DNA of 64,000 nucleotides, from assembly GCF_045679555.1 (NCBI RefSeq), contig NC_092089.1, positions 3,199,652 to 3,263,651 of the forward strand. The letters run 5' to 3'. Positions within the stretch are counted from its first letter, which is position 1; each line of letters begins with the position of its first letter. This document shows, in pieces, positions 1-12,400 of the stretch. The DNA is from Salvelinus alpinus. Taxonomy: Eukaryota > Chordata > Actinopteri > Salmoniformes > Salmonidae. The notes beneath the pieces are model-generated. The model did not search any database. It worked only from the letters and a program-made list of their open reading frames with translations, and was not told where the DNA came from. The position numbers and the translations under genes were made by a program.

Positions 1-393
1 AGCAGGTCTATAGACCTGTCCCAGTGTACTGTACCTGTGTGTACAGTAGATGTCTATCTGTAGTGCTTAAAATAACCCCCTCTCTCCCTCTACTACCCTC
101 CCCCAACCCTGTAGTGCTTAAAATAAACCCCTCTCTCTCTACTACCCTCCCCCAACCCTGTAGTGCTTAAAATAACCCCCTCTACTACCCTCCCCCAACC
201 CTGTAGTGCTTAAAATAACCCCCCCCTCTCCCTCTACTACCCTCTCCCGCTTAAAATACTCCCTTAAATCCACCTCCCTCCTTTCCTCTATCCTCCTACA
301 TTACTCCCTCCTTCTCCCTTTCTCTCTAGTGCTCAGAATAGCCCTTGTTCTCCTCCTACCACCCCCACTACTACACTACCCCCCCTCTCCCTC
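1..393. repeat. C/T-rich tandem repeats in the cgn 3' flank
   Basis: Positions 60-250 hold about four imperfect copies of a roughly 50-bp pyrimidine-rich unit containing TGTAGTGCTTAAAATAA. Degenerate CCTCCC sequence follows. I see no polyadenylation signal for cgn (it would read TTTATT on this strand), so the cgn 3' UTR probably continues past the left edge. Confidence 0.6.
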
Positions 394-893
394 CCTCTAG
401 CAGGAGCTGGTGTGAAGGTTGCCACTACCCCTCCCTCCCTCTAGCAGGAGCTGGTGTGAAGGCTGCCACTACCCCTCCCTCCCTCTAGCAGGAGCTGGTG
501 TGAAGGTTGCCACTACCCCTCCCTCCCTCCCTCTAGCAGGAGCTGTTGTGAAGGTTGCCACTACCCCTCCCTCCCTCCCTCTAGCAGGAGCTGGTGTGAA
601 GGTTGCCACTACCCACCCCCCCCCTCCCTCTAGCAGGAGCTGGTGTGAAGGCTGCCACTACCCCTCCCTCCCTCTAGCAGGAGCTGGTGTGAAGGTTGCC
701 ACTACCCCTCCCTCCCTCTAGCAGGAGCTGGTGTGAAGGTTGCCACTACCCCTCCCTCCCTCTAGCAGGAGCTGGTGTGAAGGTTTCCACTACCCCCCTC
801 TCCCTCTAGCAGGAGCTGGTGTGAAGGTTGCCACTACCCCTCCCTCCCTCTAGCAGGAGCTGGTGTGAAGGTTGCCACTACCCCTCCCTCCCT
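394..893 (-). repeat. Minisatellite derived from the cgn stop-codon region
   Basis: About 11 copies of a unit of roughly 42-50 bp. Each copy carries the last 25 nt of the cgn coding sequence: read on the minus strand it encodes NLHTSSC followed by TAG. The true exon end (894-915) is the first unit. The other copies lie in the 3' UTR. One unit (about 541) has a substitution, and spacing varies through the CCCTCC linker. Confidence 0.85.
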
Positions 894-1032
894 CTAGCAG
901 GAGCTGGTGTGAAGGTTGCTCCCAGTGAGGATGGATGTGATGCTGGAGGGGTCATACAGGCCTTCATCATCTTCGTCAGAGCTCAGAGCCGACGAGTCTA
1001 GGGCCTGACGCTGCGCATGCTGCACCTTCCTC
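894..1032 (-). CDS. cgn: cgn last coding exon (C-terminal tail)
   Basis: Residues 1205-1250. The exon opens after a TTTCAG acceptor, and its first G completes a codon split from exon 18. It encodes the acidic, serine-rich tail with [19 protein letters not shown] and ends NLHTSSC then TAG. This tail is diagnostic for cingulin and globular rather than coiled coil. Its last 25 nt are the seed of the downstream minisatellite. Confidence 0.93.
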
Positions 1033-3383
1033 CTGAAACACACCACCATCATCACCATCAGCTTCAATGTTATCTTCATCATCTATTGTTCACTATAACA
1101 GAGGCTGTAGGTGGGTCTCAGCAAACGTGTGGGAGTAGACAGTTGACTTCTACAGTAGACAGTGTAGTTCCCTGTAGTATCTGTCAGGGAGAGAGCCCTC
1201 TGCTGGTCAGATATGGGAACTGACTGGTGTGATATACAGTACATACAGGGATGACTGCTCTGTCTGCTAGATCTGTCTCTGCCTCCCCCTTCACAGCTGA
1301 CCTGCACATACGTACGTACGTGCGTGCGTGTTCCCACAGCACTGTTGAGTGGGGTTTAATGAGACACCTCTACACAGCTGGGTGAGTGTGACTGTTGAAG
1401 TGTGTGTGTGTGTGTGTGTGTTCCCACAGCACTGTTGAGTGGGGTTTAATGAGACACCTTTACACAGCTGGGTGAGTGTGACTGTTGAAGTGTGTGTGTG
1501 TGTGTGTGTGTGTTCCCACAGCACTGTTGAGTGGGGTTTAATGAGACACCTTTACACAGCTGGGTGAGTGTGACTGTTGAAGTGTGTGTGTTTGAATCCG
1601 ACTGCTTTATTCTGTAATGACATGTGTCTGATAGCAGCATCTCTGTTGAGGGATCAGAGAGGAGCTCAGTGATCCATAGAATGATACACACACACACTAG
1701 TTTGGCTGTGGGGAGTGAACAGGCTGCCAGTAAATGTCAGCTCACTGAACTCATTACCAATGACAAGAGAGGAACAGAAAGAGGTCTGGAGGGAGTGGAG
1801 GAGAACAGAAAGAGGTCTGGAGGGAGTGGAGGAGAACAGAAAGAGGTCTGGAGGGAGTGGAGGAGAACAGAAAGAGGTCTGGAGGGAGTGGAGGAGAACA
1901 GAAAGAGGTCTGGAGGGAGTGGAGGAGAACAGAAAGAGGTCTGGAGGGAGTGGAGGAGAACAGAAAGAGGTCTGGAGGGAGTAGAGGAGAACAGAGGAAC
2001 AGAAAGAGGTCTGGGAGGAGGAGGAGAACAGAGATAATTGGTCTGGAAGGAGTAGAGGAGAACAGAGGAACAGAAAGAGGTCTGGGAGGAGGAGGAGGAG
2101 AACAGAGATAATGGGTCTGGAGGAGAGGAGGAGAACAGAGATAATTGGTCTGGAGGAGAGGAGGAGAACAGAGATAATTGGTCTGGAGAGGAAGAGAACT
2201 GAGAGGAAGAAGAGACACATCTAGGAGAAAGGAGATACTTAGTAATCTAACATGTGAAACAGGTAGTGTCAGACTTGGAAACACAATAACACACACAGAC
2301 TTACTTGAGCTCAGTCTCCAGCGCGGTGACTCTGCCCTGCAAGGCCTCCTTTAGTTCCATCTGTTCCTCCATCTCTCTCTGGGCCTTCCTCCTCAATCCC
2401 TCCATCCTCTCTACCTCTGTCTCCCCCTCATCCACCTGTCTCTTCAGGGCCTTCACACGCAGAGACAGCTACAACACAGAGGAATCAGTCAGGGTGAGTG
2501 AGTGTGTGTGTATATAGTGTGTGAGTGAGTGAGTGTACCTGGTCTCTCTGTTCTGTGTGTTGGTGTCTCTCTTCCTCCAGGGTAAAGTTGAGCTCCTTCA
2601 GTTTCTTCTCCAGGCGACGCTGAGACGATAACATGGAGTTCTTCTCCCTAAGACACACACCGACAGACACACTTAAATCTTTAGCACAAACATGAACAAG
2701 GTGATTCTGGATACAGATGTGTGACCAGTTCATAATATCATAAGCTTAACTTGTCATTCAATAATGTGAATGTCAATTTAAGGTACACTTCTCTAATTAA
2801 TAGTAAACCACCATACCAACCATAAAATCAGCTTTTGCGACAAAATATCATATTTTAGACTATGTGGTGCATTGTGGGGTCTGTAGTTCCTGGGGTGTGG
2901 TGCATTGTGGGACGTGTAGTGTGCGGTGTACCTATCCTCGCTGTGGAGGCGTTCCTCCAACTCGTGAACTTTACTCTCCAGCTGAGCCACTCCTACAGAG
3001 GAGCGAGACTGACCCTCCATATCAGATACTCTGGTCTTCAACTCCTTCATCTGGAGAGAGAGAGATTTAAGCATAATCAATCATCACTCAGACCTGAAGA
3101 TCATTTCAGTGGAGACACAGACTTAACGTACATGTCTTTCTAGGGCATTCTTGTCCAGCTCCAGGTCCTGTCTGGAGGATCTCTCCTGCATCAGCTCTGA
3201 ACGCAGCTGCTCCATCTGCACACAGACAGAGACAGAGGATCGCCAGACAGGGTGAGAGAAAGAGGGTGAGCGGAGAAAGAGGGCGAGCAGAGAGAGTTAA
3301 CAAATACATTATTTTCCTAGCTTGGTCCTGGTTCTTTCAACTGTTAACCAACAGACTGCTGAAAGCTGCTAGACACACATTTA

Positions 3384-3429
<46 letters not shown>

Positions 3430-6400
3430 CTGGTCTCTGGTCCTGGTGACTCTGTCAGTGAGTAGCTCCACAGATCCCTTCTCCTCCTCCAGCTCCAGCT
3501 CCAGTCGTTTCATCTTGTCCTCCGTGCTGCGGAGCTCCCTGCTCTTGTCTGTGAGGCTGCTCCTGCTGTTCTCCAGTTCAGCCTCTAGGTGGTGCAGGCG
3601 GTTGGTGAGCAGTTCCTTGTCCAGCTGAACATTGTCTCTCTCCTCAACCACAGAGAGCAGCTCCTTCTTCTGACGGGACGCCTGGCGCACGACACACACA
3701 CTCTGGATCAGCGGCATTAAAGACGAAACACCTTCACCCCTCAAACTCATCTCTGGACCTCAAAGCCAGTTCCACTGTGTTTTTTTATTGTTCCCCTCTA
3801 ATGAGGCACTGATTTAGACCTGGGACACCAGGTGAGTGCAATTCATTATCAGGTAGAACAGAAAAGCAGCAGGCTCCGGACCTCGTAGGGTCAGAGTTGA
3901 ATAACCCTGACCAATACCATCATCTCCTGAAGACACTTTCCTCTGCCGTCTCCACCCTATTTTCCTCCTCCTCTCTCACCTCCTCCCTCCATCCCGCTCA
4001 CCTCCTCCTCCAGTCTCTTGAGGGAGGTCTGGCTCCTCTCCAGTTCTACCAGTCTGTCGTTGCCCTGCCTCTGGGCCTCCTGTGTCTCCCTGCGAGATCT
4101 CTCTCTCTGTTCCTCCACCTGGGCTCTGAGAACCTGCACCTCCTCACCAGACGACTGGGACAGACACTCAAACTACATGGACAGAGAAAGAGGCAGAGTG
4201 AGAGCAGGGAGAGAACGAGGAGTAAGAGGACAGAGAGAGAGATTTTTATTTGCACAGTGTACATTTGTAAATACAGCACTTCAATGCAGTACACAGAGCA
4301 TCAGAAAAACCCATGTAGACACACACTCCTCACCTCCTTATTGAGTTTGTCCAGGGACTGCTCCTGCTGTCTCTTCTGTTCCTCCAGCTGTGTGTTGGTC
4401 TGTGTGAGCTGGTCCCTCTCCTTCTCCCTGTCCTCCAGACGCAGGCTGAGCTGCAGGTGGTCCTGGCCCAGCCGAGAGGCTCCTCTCCTGGCCTCGTCAA
4501 GCTCCTGCCTCAGCCCCCTCAACTCCGCCTGGAGGGACAGCTCTGCCTCCGAACTCTCTGATGCACTGGAAGCCAGCTGAGCCTGGACACACACACACAC
4601 AAATACATACTGTGAAACACAACACACCCACTAACAAAGAGTTGTGAGAAAGAGGTAGTGTAATGTGTGTGTGTGTAGCAGTGTGTATGTCTCACCTCCA
4701 GGCGTGAGAGTTTCTCTCGGAGGCGTGTGTTAGCTGCCTCCTGCTCCTGCTGTGAGTCTCTGAGAGCGTTTAGTTCTGTCTGGGTTCTGGCCAGCCGCTC
4801 TGTGTTTGACTGCAGCTCCTGCTCAGTGCTGGCGAGTTTCTCTCCCAGTCTGTCTCTCTCCCCACGAGCATCAGTCAGCTCTGACTGCAGGCCAGACACT
4901 ACCGACGGGTCAGGGAGCTATGGAGAGAAACAAAGAGAGGTGAGTGGTTGAGAGAAGGATGGAGATTGTGAATATAAGGGAGGAAAAGTGGCCATCTTTC
5001 CCATTCACATAGCTGGTACTACACAACACACACCTGTTTGGTTCTCTCCTGGGCCTTGGCCAGATCCTCTTTGGCTCGATTTGATTGGCCCCTCAGCCTG
5101 TCCATCTCATACTTGAGCTCCGCCTCCTGCTCCTGGTTGGCCTTCTTCAGGGAGATTACCTCCATGACCTTTTTATCGAGCTCCGCCCTTTTCTTCTCTG
5201 CCTCTGATTGGGCCTGCTGCAGATCGGCACGCAAACTCTGCAGCTCCTGAAATGACAGTGGAGAACAGTGTCAGTGTGTACCTGGTTGAGTGTGTGTGTT
5301 TGTCACTATCAGTGTGTGTGTGTGTACCTGGTTGAGTGTGTGTGTTTGTCAGTATCAGTGTGTGTGTGTGTGTACCTGGTTGAGTGTGTGTGTTTGTCAC
5401 TATCAGTGTGTGTGTGTGTACCTGGTTGAGTGTGTGTGTATGACTGGGGTCTGGTATCTGCTGTTTCATGGTGTTGACTCTCTCCTGTACTTCGTTCAGT
5501 TCTTCCTCGAGCTCCTCTTTCTCCAGACGAGCCTGCAGCATCCTGCAACACACACAACATTTTAACCAATACAAGATCCATTTCAAAATCTAGAAATCAA
5601 GTCACAGATCAGCACTGATCAGACATCGTTTAGTTTGATCACAGAAGCTACAGTTAAATCGCCAATGCTGATATCAGTCCCTCAAAGTTTATCAAATGTT
5701 AGGTCATTCTATGGTATCACAATTTCTTCAGTCAGTCAAATAGAGAAACACAGAAGCTGGTTTAACTAGAATGTCAGCTACACGGCCATAAACCATGGCC
5801 ATAAACCATGGCTATTAAAACCCTCTAGAGTCTAAGCCGGGAGGGGGGGGGTTCTAAAATATGGAATTGTTTTAAGATGGTCATACCACGGCTACTAACA
5901 TGCATGCAGCCCATGCAAAAAAACACCTCTTAAAACAGAGACATTTTGATGGGATTTTTTTATATGTTAATTACATTTCCGCGGTGGCGCGGAAATTGTA
6001 GGCTAAGGGTTAGCACGGGCTACTAGCACGGGCTACTAGCACGGGCTACTAGCACGGGCTACTAGCACGGCTATAACCTATATACAGCATAGACAGCATA
6101 TATATAGGCTCCCTCACGGTGGGTCAGGGGTGATGGACGGGTCTCTAGTCAATAAGACACAATGAGAAGAGGAGACATTAACGGTACAGAATGAGAGAAC
6201 TGAGAGGACAGAGGATAGAAATGGGACATGGGGATGGTTACATAGATCTATACATGGATGAAAAACAGGAAGAGATGTGCAAGACTTAAGTGACGTGTGT
6301 GTGTACGTGTACAGTACCAGTCAAACTTCCTTTGTTACTGTTATTTTTTACTTATCTATTTTACTTAACTCTTATTTTTCTCAAATCTACATTGTTGGTT

Positions 6401-9400
6401 GCTTGTAAGTAAGCATTTCACGGTAAGGTTGTATTCTCTGTACGTGCGTGTACTCACTCCTGTTTGGTGGTCCGTAGTTCATCTCTAGTACTGTGGAACT
6501 GCGTCATCCAGTGGCCACTCTCGTCCCTGCAGTCTTCCAGCTGCTGCTGTAGAGTACGCACCGATGCATTCACACGCAACCGCTCTGACTCAATACCCGC
6601 CTGAGACTGGGGGGAGAAGAAGAGAGAGGGAGGGTGGATATGAGAGGTAGGGAGAGAGAGGGAGGGGAGAAGAAGAGAGAGGGAGGGTGGATATGAGAGG
6701 TAGGGAGAGAGAGGTAGGGGGGAGAAGAAGAGAGAGGGAGGGTGGATATGAGAGGTAGGGAGAGAGAGGTAGGGGGGAGAAGAAGAGAGAGGGAGGGTGG
6801 ATATGAGAGGTAGGGAGAGAGACGTAGGGGGGAGAAGAAGAGAGAGGGAGGGTGGATATGAGAGGTAGGGAGAGAGAGGTAGGGGGGAGAAGAAGAGAGA
6901 GGGAGGGTGGATATGAGAGTGTAGGGAGAGAGAGGTAGGGGAGAGAAGAGATAGGGAGGGTGGATATGAGAGAGTGTAGGGAGAGAGAGGTAGGGGTGGA
7001 AGAGAAGAGATAGGGAGGGTGGATATGAGAGAGTGTAGGGAGAGAGAGGTAGGGGGGGAGAGAAGAGAGAGGGAGGGTGGATATGAGAGTGTAGGGAGAG
7101 AGAGGTAGGGGGGAGAAGAGATAGGGAGGGTGGATATGAGAGTGTAGGGAGAGAGAGGTAGGGGGGAGAAGAGATAGGGAGGGTGGATATGAGAGAGTGT
7201 AGGGAGAGAGAGGTAGGGGAGAGAAGAGAGAGGGAGGGTGGATATGAGAGTGTAGGGAGAGAGAGGTAGGGGGGAGAGAAGAGAGAGGGAGGGTGGATAT
7301 ATGACAGAGTGAGTAAGACGTGTCACATTAAGAATGTGAGATCAGCTGATGTAATGCTTGTGGCTTTGTCTGTGCAGTCAGATGTAACGGTGTAATCACT
7401 TGTTCCTGCTATAATGCACCGGTGTGAAGCAAGTCCAGTGGGTCTCAATCACTTCACGCTCTGCTGCTCCCTCAGTGCACGCGTGTGTGTGGGAAAGAGC
7501 TCTCAAGTAAGAATTTGACTGTACCGTTTTCCACCGGTTGTATCCTGTGGCCGTGGTGAATAAACGTTGAAACTTGTACCTGTGAGACCTGCTCCATGGT
7601 ACTCCTCAGTCTCTCCATGTCAGTGCTGTACTGTTCTCGAAGTGTCTCGATCTCTTTGTCGTGCGTGGCCACCTCGTCCTTCAGAGCTCCCTTCAGAGCC
7701 GTCAGCTCCCTCTCTCTCTGTCTCAGAGAATCCTCCAGCTTCTGCTTCAACATGGACACCTCCAACAGAGACGCTTGACACATCACCAGGTCCTGTAGAC
7801 ACACAATACACACATAACACATTCCTACCGGACAATTACAAAGAGTGCACAACAAAGATCTTGTGTCTCAAGACCACCCAAATGTGTGTTGTGTTACCGT
7901 CTTGTTGCCGTTCTCTGTCCTCAGGTCCTCCTGTAGCTCAACCAGTCGGTCCTCCATCTCTCTGACTCTGGACTCAGCACTCTCTCTCTCCATACGCAAC
8001 TGACTCAGCCTGACAGAGACCGTGATTTATTCATTTAACCTTTATTTCTACAGGTTATTCTCATTGAGATAAAATCTATTTTACAAGAGATCTGATGCTC
8101 TTTATCTCAACACTAACAAAAAAACTTTCAATAAGCCATCATTATAACCAGCAGGGACCTTTAGTTTTGATCCAGCGGCCTGAAGTCACTTTCAACCTGC
8201 CTGGTTCCTCTCAAGGTTTCTTTCTACTCAGGTCATTTGTCCTGCTCACTGTTACTCACTCAGCATGTGTCTGATGTAGTTCAGTCTTCTTCCTGTCCAC
8301 AGTCTCCTGGAGCTGCATGTTCTCATCCAGACATGACTCCAGCTCTGCCTTTAACACAGGGTCAGAGCTGCCCACAGAGCCCTATGCACACACACACACA
8401 CATAGTACTGTAGGCTACATGACCACCACAACATCAGACAACGACAGACAGTGGCGAGGTGACAGAGTGGTAGTATTTAATTACACCGTTAAAAATATTT
8501 TGGAGAACAGGCATGATTCTCTATTTAAACATGCTGTGTGTTTGTGTCTGTGTGTTCTTCAGAATAGTGTCAGACAGGCGTGTTTCCTCAGTAGAATTCA
8601 CATACATGATTAAGTGATTATAGGGTGTTAGAGTTAAATACCAGCCCAACTCCCTTAAGCCAACACATAATGACTCATTATCAGATAGAATACTGTGTGT
8701 CCACCTCTAACCCAACAGGTTTAAACTGGTTTAAATCATCTGTGGTCCATTTACATGGCTTTTAGGGCATTCAGATTAGACTGCCACTAAAAACCACAAC
8801 AGCAGCTCCTCTCAGAAAACACACACACGGTGGGCTCAGCTGGTATGTGTACGGTTGAAACAGCTCACCGTGAGAGCTCCCTAGGTGCAAAACAAACACC
8901 ATCGCTCCACTCTTTCCATCACGCCCCAAATGATCACTCCTTCCTCTTTTTCTCCTACTCTCCACTCACCCTCCTCTCCTCCTGTAGAGAGGTCTGTAGC
9001 TCCATCATCTTCCCCTCCAGATCCCTCTTTTCTCTCCTCCACTCCTCACCAGAGCTCTCACTGGGCTGAGGGGGAGAGTGACTTTAGTGGATACCCCATA
9101 GAATGACAGCTAGCACCACCAATGACAAACTGAAATAAGAGGATGAGCAGTACTACAGAGGTGTATAGAGATGTATATTAGAGTACTACAGATATGTATA
9201 TTAGAGTACCGCGGAGGTGTATAGAGATGTATATTAGAGTACTACGGAGGTGTATATTAGACTACTACGGAGGTGTATAGAGATGTATATTAGACTACTA
9301 CGGAGGTGTATAGAGATGTATATTAGACTACTACGGAGGTGTATAGAGATGTATATTAGACTACTACGGAGGTGTATAGAGATGTATATTAGACTACTAC

Positions 9401-12400
9401 GGAGGTGTATAATAGAGTACTACTGAATTGTATATTAGATTACTACAGAAGTGTATAGAGATGTATATTAGAGTACTACTGAGGTGTATAATAGAGTACT
9501 ACTGAATTGTATATTAGAGTACTACTGAGGTGTATAGAGATGTATAATAGAGTACCGCGGAGGTGTATAGAGATGTATATTAGAGTACCGCGGAGGTGTA
9601 TATTAGAGTACCACGGAGGTGTATAGAGATGTATATTAGAGTACCGCGGAGGTGTATAGATATGTACAGTACCAGTCAAATGTTTGGACACACCTGCTCA
9701 TTCAAGGGTTTCTTTATATTTACTATTTTCTACATTGTAGAATAATAGTGAAGATATCAAAACTATGAAATAACACATATGGAATCATGTAGTAACCTAA
9801 AATAGTATTAAACAAATCAAAATATATTTTATATTTCAGATTCTTCGAAGTAGCCACCCTTTGCCTTGATGACAGCTTTGCACACTCTTGACATTCTCTC
9901 AACCAGTCTTGAAGGAGTTCCCACATATGCTGAGCACTTGTTGGCTGCTTTTTCTTCAGTCTGCAGTCCAACATCCCAAACCATCGCAATTGGGTTGAGG
10001 TCAGGTGATTGTGGAGGCCAGGTCATCTGATACAACACTAATCATTCTCCTTCTTGGTCAAATAGCCCTTACACAGCCTGGAGGTGTGTTGGGTCATTGT
10101 CCTGTTGAAAAACAAATGTAAGTGGGACTAAGCGCAAACCAGATGTGATGGCGTATCGCTGCAGAACTCTGGTAGCCATTCTGGTTAAGTGTGCCTTGAA
10201 TTCTAAATAAATCACCGACAATGTCACGAGCAAAGCACCCCACCACCTCCTCCATGCTTCACGGTGGGAACCACATATGCGGAGATCGGTTCACCTACTC
10301 TGCGTCTCTCAAAGACACGGCAGTTGGAACCAAAAGGACAGATTTCCTAATGTCCATTGCTCGTGTTTCTCGGCCAAGCAAATCTCTTCTTCTTATTGGT
10401 GTCCTTTAGTAGTGGATTCTTTGCAGCAATTCAACCATGAAGGCCTGACCCACGCAGTCTCTTCTGAACAGTTGATGTTGAGATGTGTATGTGCTTGAAC
10501 TCTGTGAATCATTTATTTGGGCTGCAATTTCTGAGGCTGGTAGCTCTAATGAACTTATCCTCTGCAACAGAGGTAACTCTGGGTCTTCCTTTCCTGTGGC
10601 GGTCCTCATTAGAGCCAGTTTCACCATAGCGCTTGGTGGTTTCTGCGACTGAACTTGAAGAAACGTTCAAAGTTCTTGAAATTGTTCGTATTGACTGACC
10701 TTCATGTCTAAAAGAAATGATGGACTGTCATTTCTCCTTGCTTATTTGAGCTGTTCTTGTCATAATATGAACTTGGTCTTTTACCAAATAGGGCTCTCTC
10801 TGTATACCAACCCTACCTTGTCACAGCACAACTGATTGGCTCAAAACACATTAAGGAAAGAAATTCCACAAATTACATTTTAACAAGGCACACCTGTTAT
10901 TGAAATGCATTCCAGGTGACTACCTCATGAAGCTGGTTGAGAGAATGCCAAGAGTATGCAAAGCTGTCATAGGCAAAGGGTGGCTACTTTGAAGAATCTC
11001 AAATATATTTTGATGTTTAACACTTTTTTGGTTACTACATGATTCCATGTGCTATTTCATAGTTTTGATGCCTTCACTATTATTCTACAATGTATAAAAT
11101 AGTAAAAAATAAAGAATAACCTTGGAATGAGTAGGTGTGTCCAACATTTTGACTGGTACTGTATATTAGAATACTACTGAGGTGTATAAAAGGTGTATAA
11201 AGATTTGTATTAGAGTACTACTGAGGCGTATAGAGATGTGTATTAGAGTACTACCGAGGCGTATAGAGATGTGTATTAGAGTACTACCGAGGCATATAGA
11301 GATGTGTATTAGAGTACTACCGAGGCATATAGAGATGTGTATTAGAGTACTACCGAGGCATATAGAGATGTGTATTAGAGTACTACCGAGGCATATAGAG
11401 ATGTGTATTAGAGTACTACCGAGGCGTATAGAGATGTGTATTAGAGTACTACCGAGGCGTATAAAGATGTGTATTAGAGTACTACCGAGGCGTATAAAGA
11501 TGTGTATTAGAGTACTACCGAGGCGTATAAAGATGTGTATTAGAGTACTACCGAGGCGTATAAAGATGTGTATTAGAGTACTACTGAGGCGTATAAAGAT
11601 GTGTATTAGAGTACTACTGGGGTGTATAGAGGTGTATTAGAGTACTAATGAGGTGTATAAAGATGTGTATTAGAGTACTATTGAGGTGTATAGAGATGTA
11701 CAGAGAACTCCAAAAGTATTGGGACAGTAACACATTGTTTTATTTTTTGCTCTGTACTTTGTATTTGTAATGATACAATGACTCCGAGGTCAAAGTGCAG
11801 ACTGTCAGCTTTGATTGGAGGGTATTTTCATCGATATCAGGCGAACCGTTTCGAAATTACAGCACTTTTTGTAGATAGCCCATTTTAGGGGACCAGAAGT
11901 ATTGGGACAAATTCACTTATGTGTATTAAAAAGTAGTAAAACATTTAGTATTTGGTCCCATATTCCTGGCAAACAATGCTTACATCAAGCTTGGGACCAC
12001 AAACTTGTTGGACGCATTTGCTGTTTGTTTTGGTAACGTTTGATCATTTTTTGCGCAATTGAAATGAATGGTAAATAATGCAGTGTCATTTTGGAGTTAC
12101 TTTTATTGTAAACAAGAATATAATATGTTTCTAAACACTTCTACATCAATAATGTGTATACTACCATGATTATGGATAATCCTGAATAATGATGAGTGAG
12201 AAAGTTAGAGGCATAAATATCTTACCCCGCAAAAAATGCTAACCCCCCTTGTTATTGCAATGGTAAGAGGTTAGCAGGGGGGGTATGATATGTGCGTCTA
12301 ACTTTCTCACTCATCATTATGGGGCGGCAGGTAGCCTAGTGGTTAGAGCGTCGTTCTGTCCCTGAACAAGGCAGTTAACCCACTGTTCCTAGGCTGTCAT

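Noticed and set aside
6454-7326. 290-codon minus frame ending in cgn exon 8
   Set aside because: Only the last part (6600-6458) is exon; the rest is the pyrimidine minisatellite read through the acceptor.
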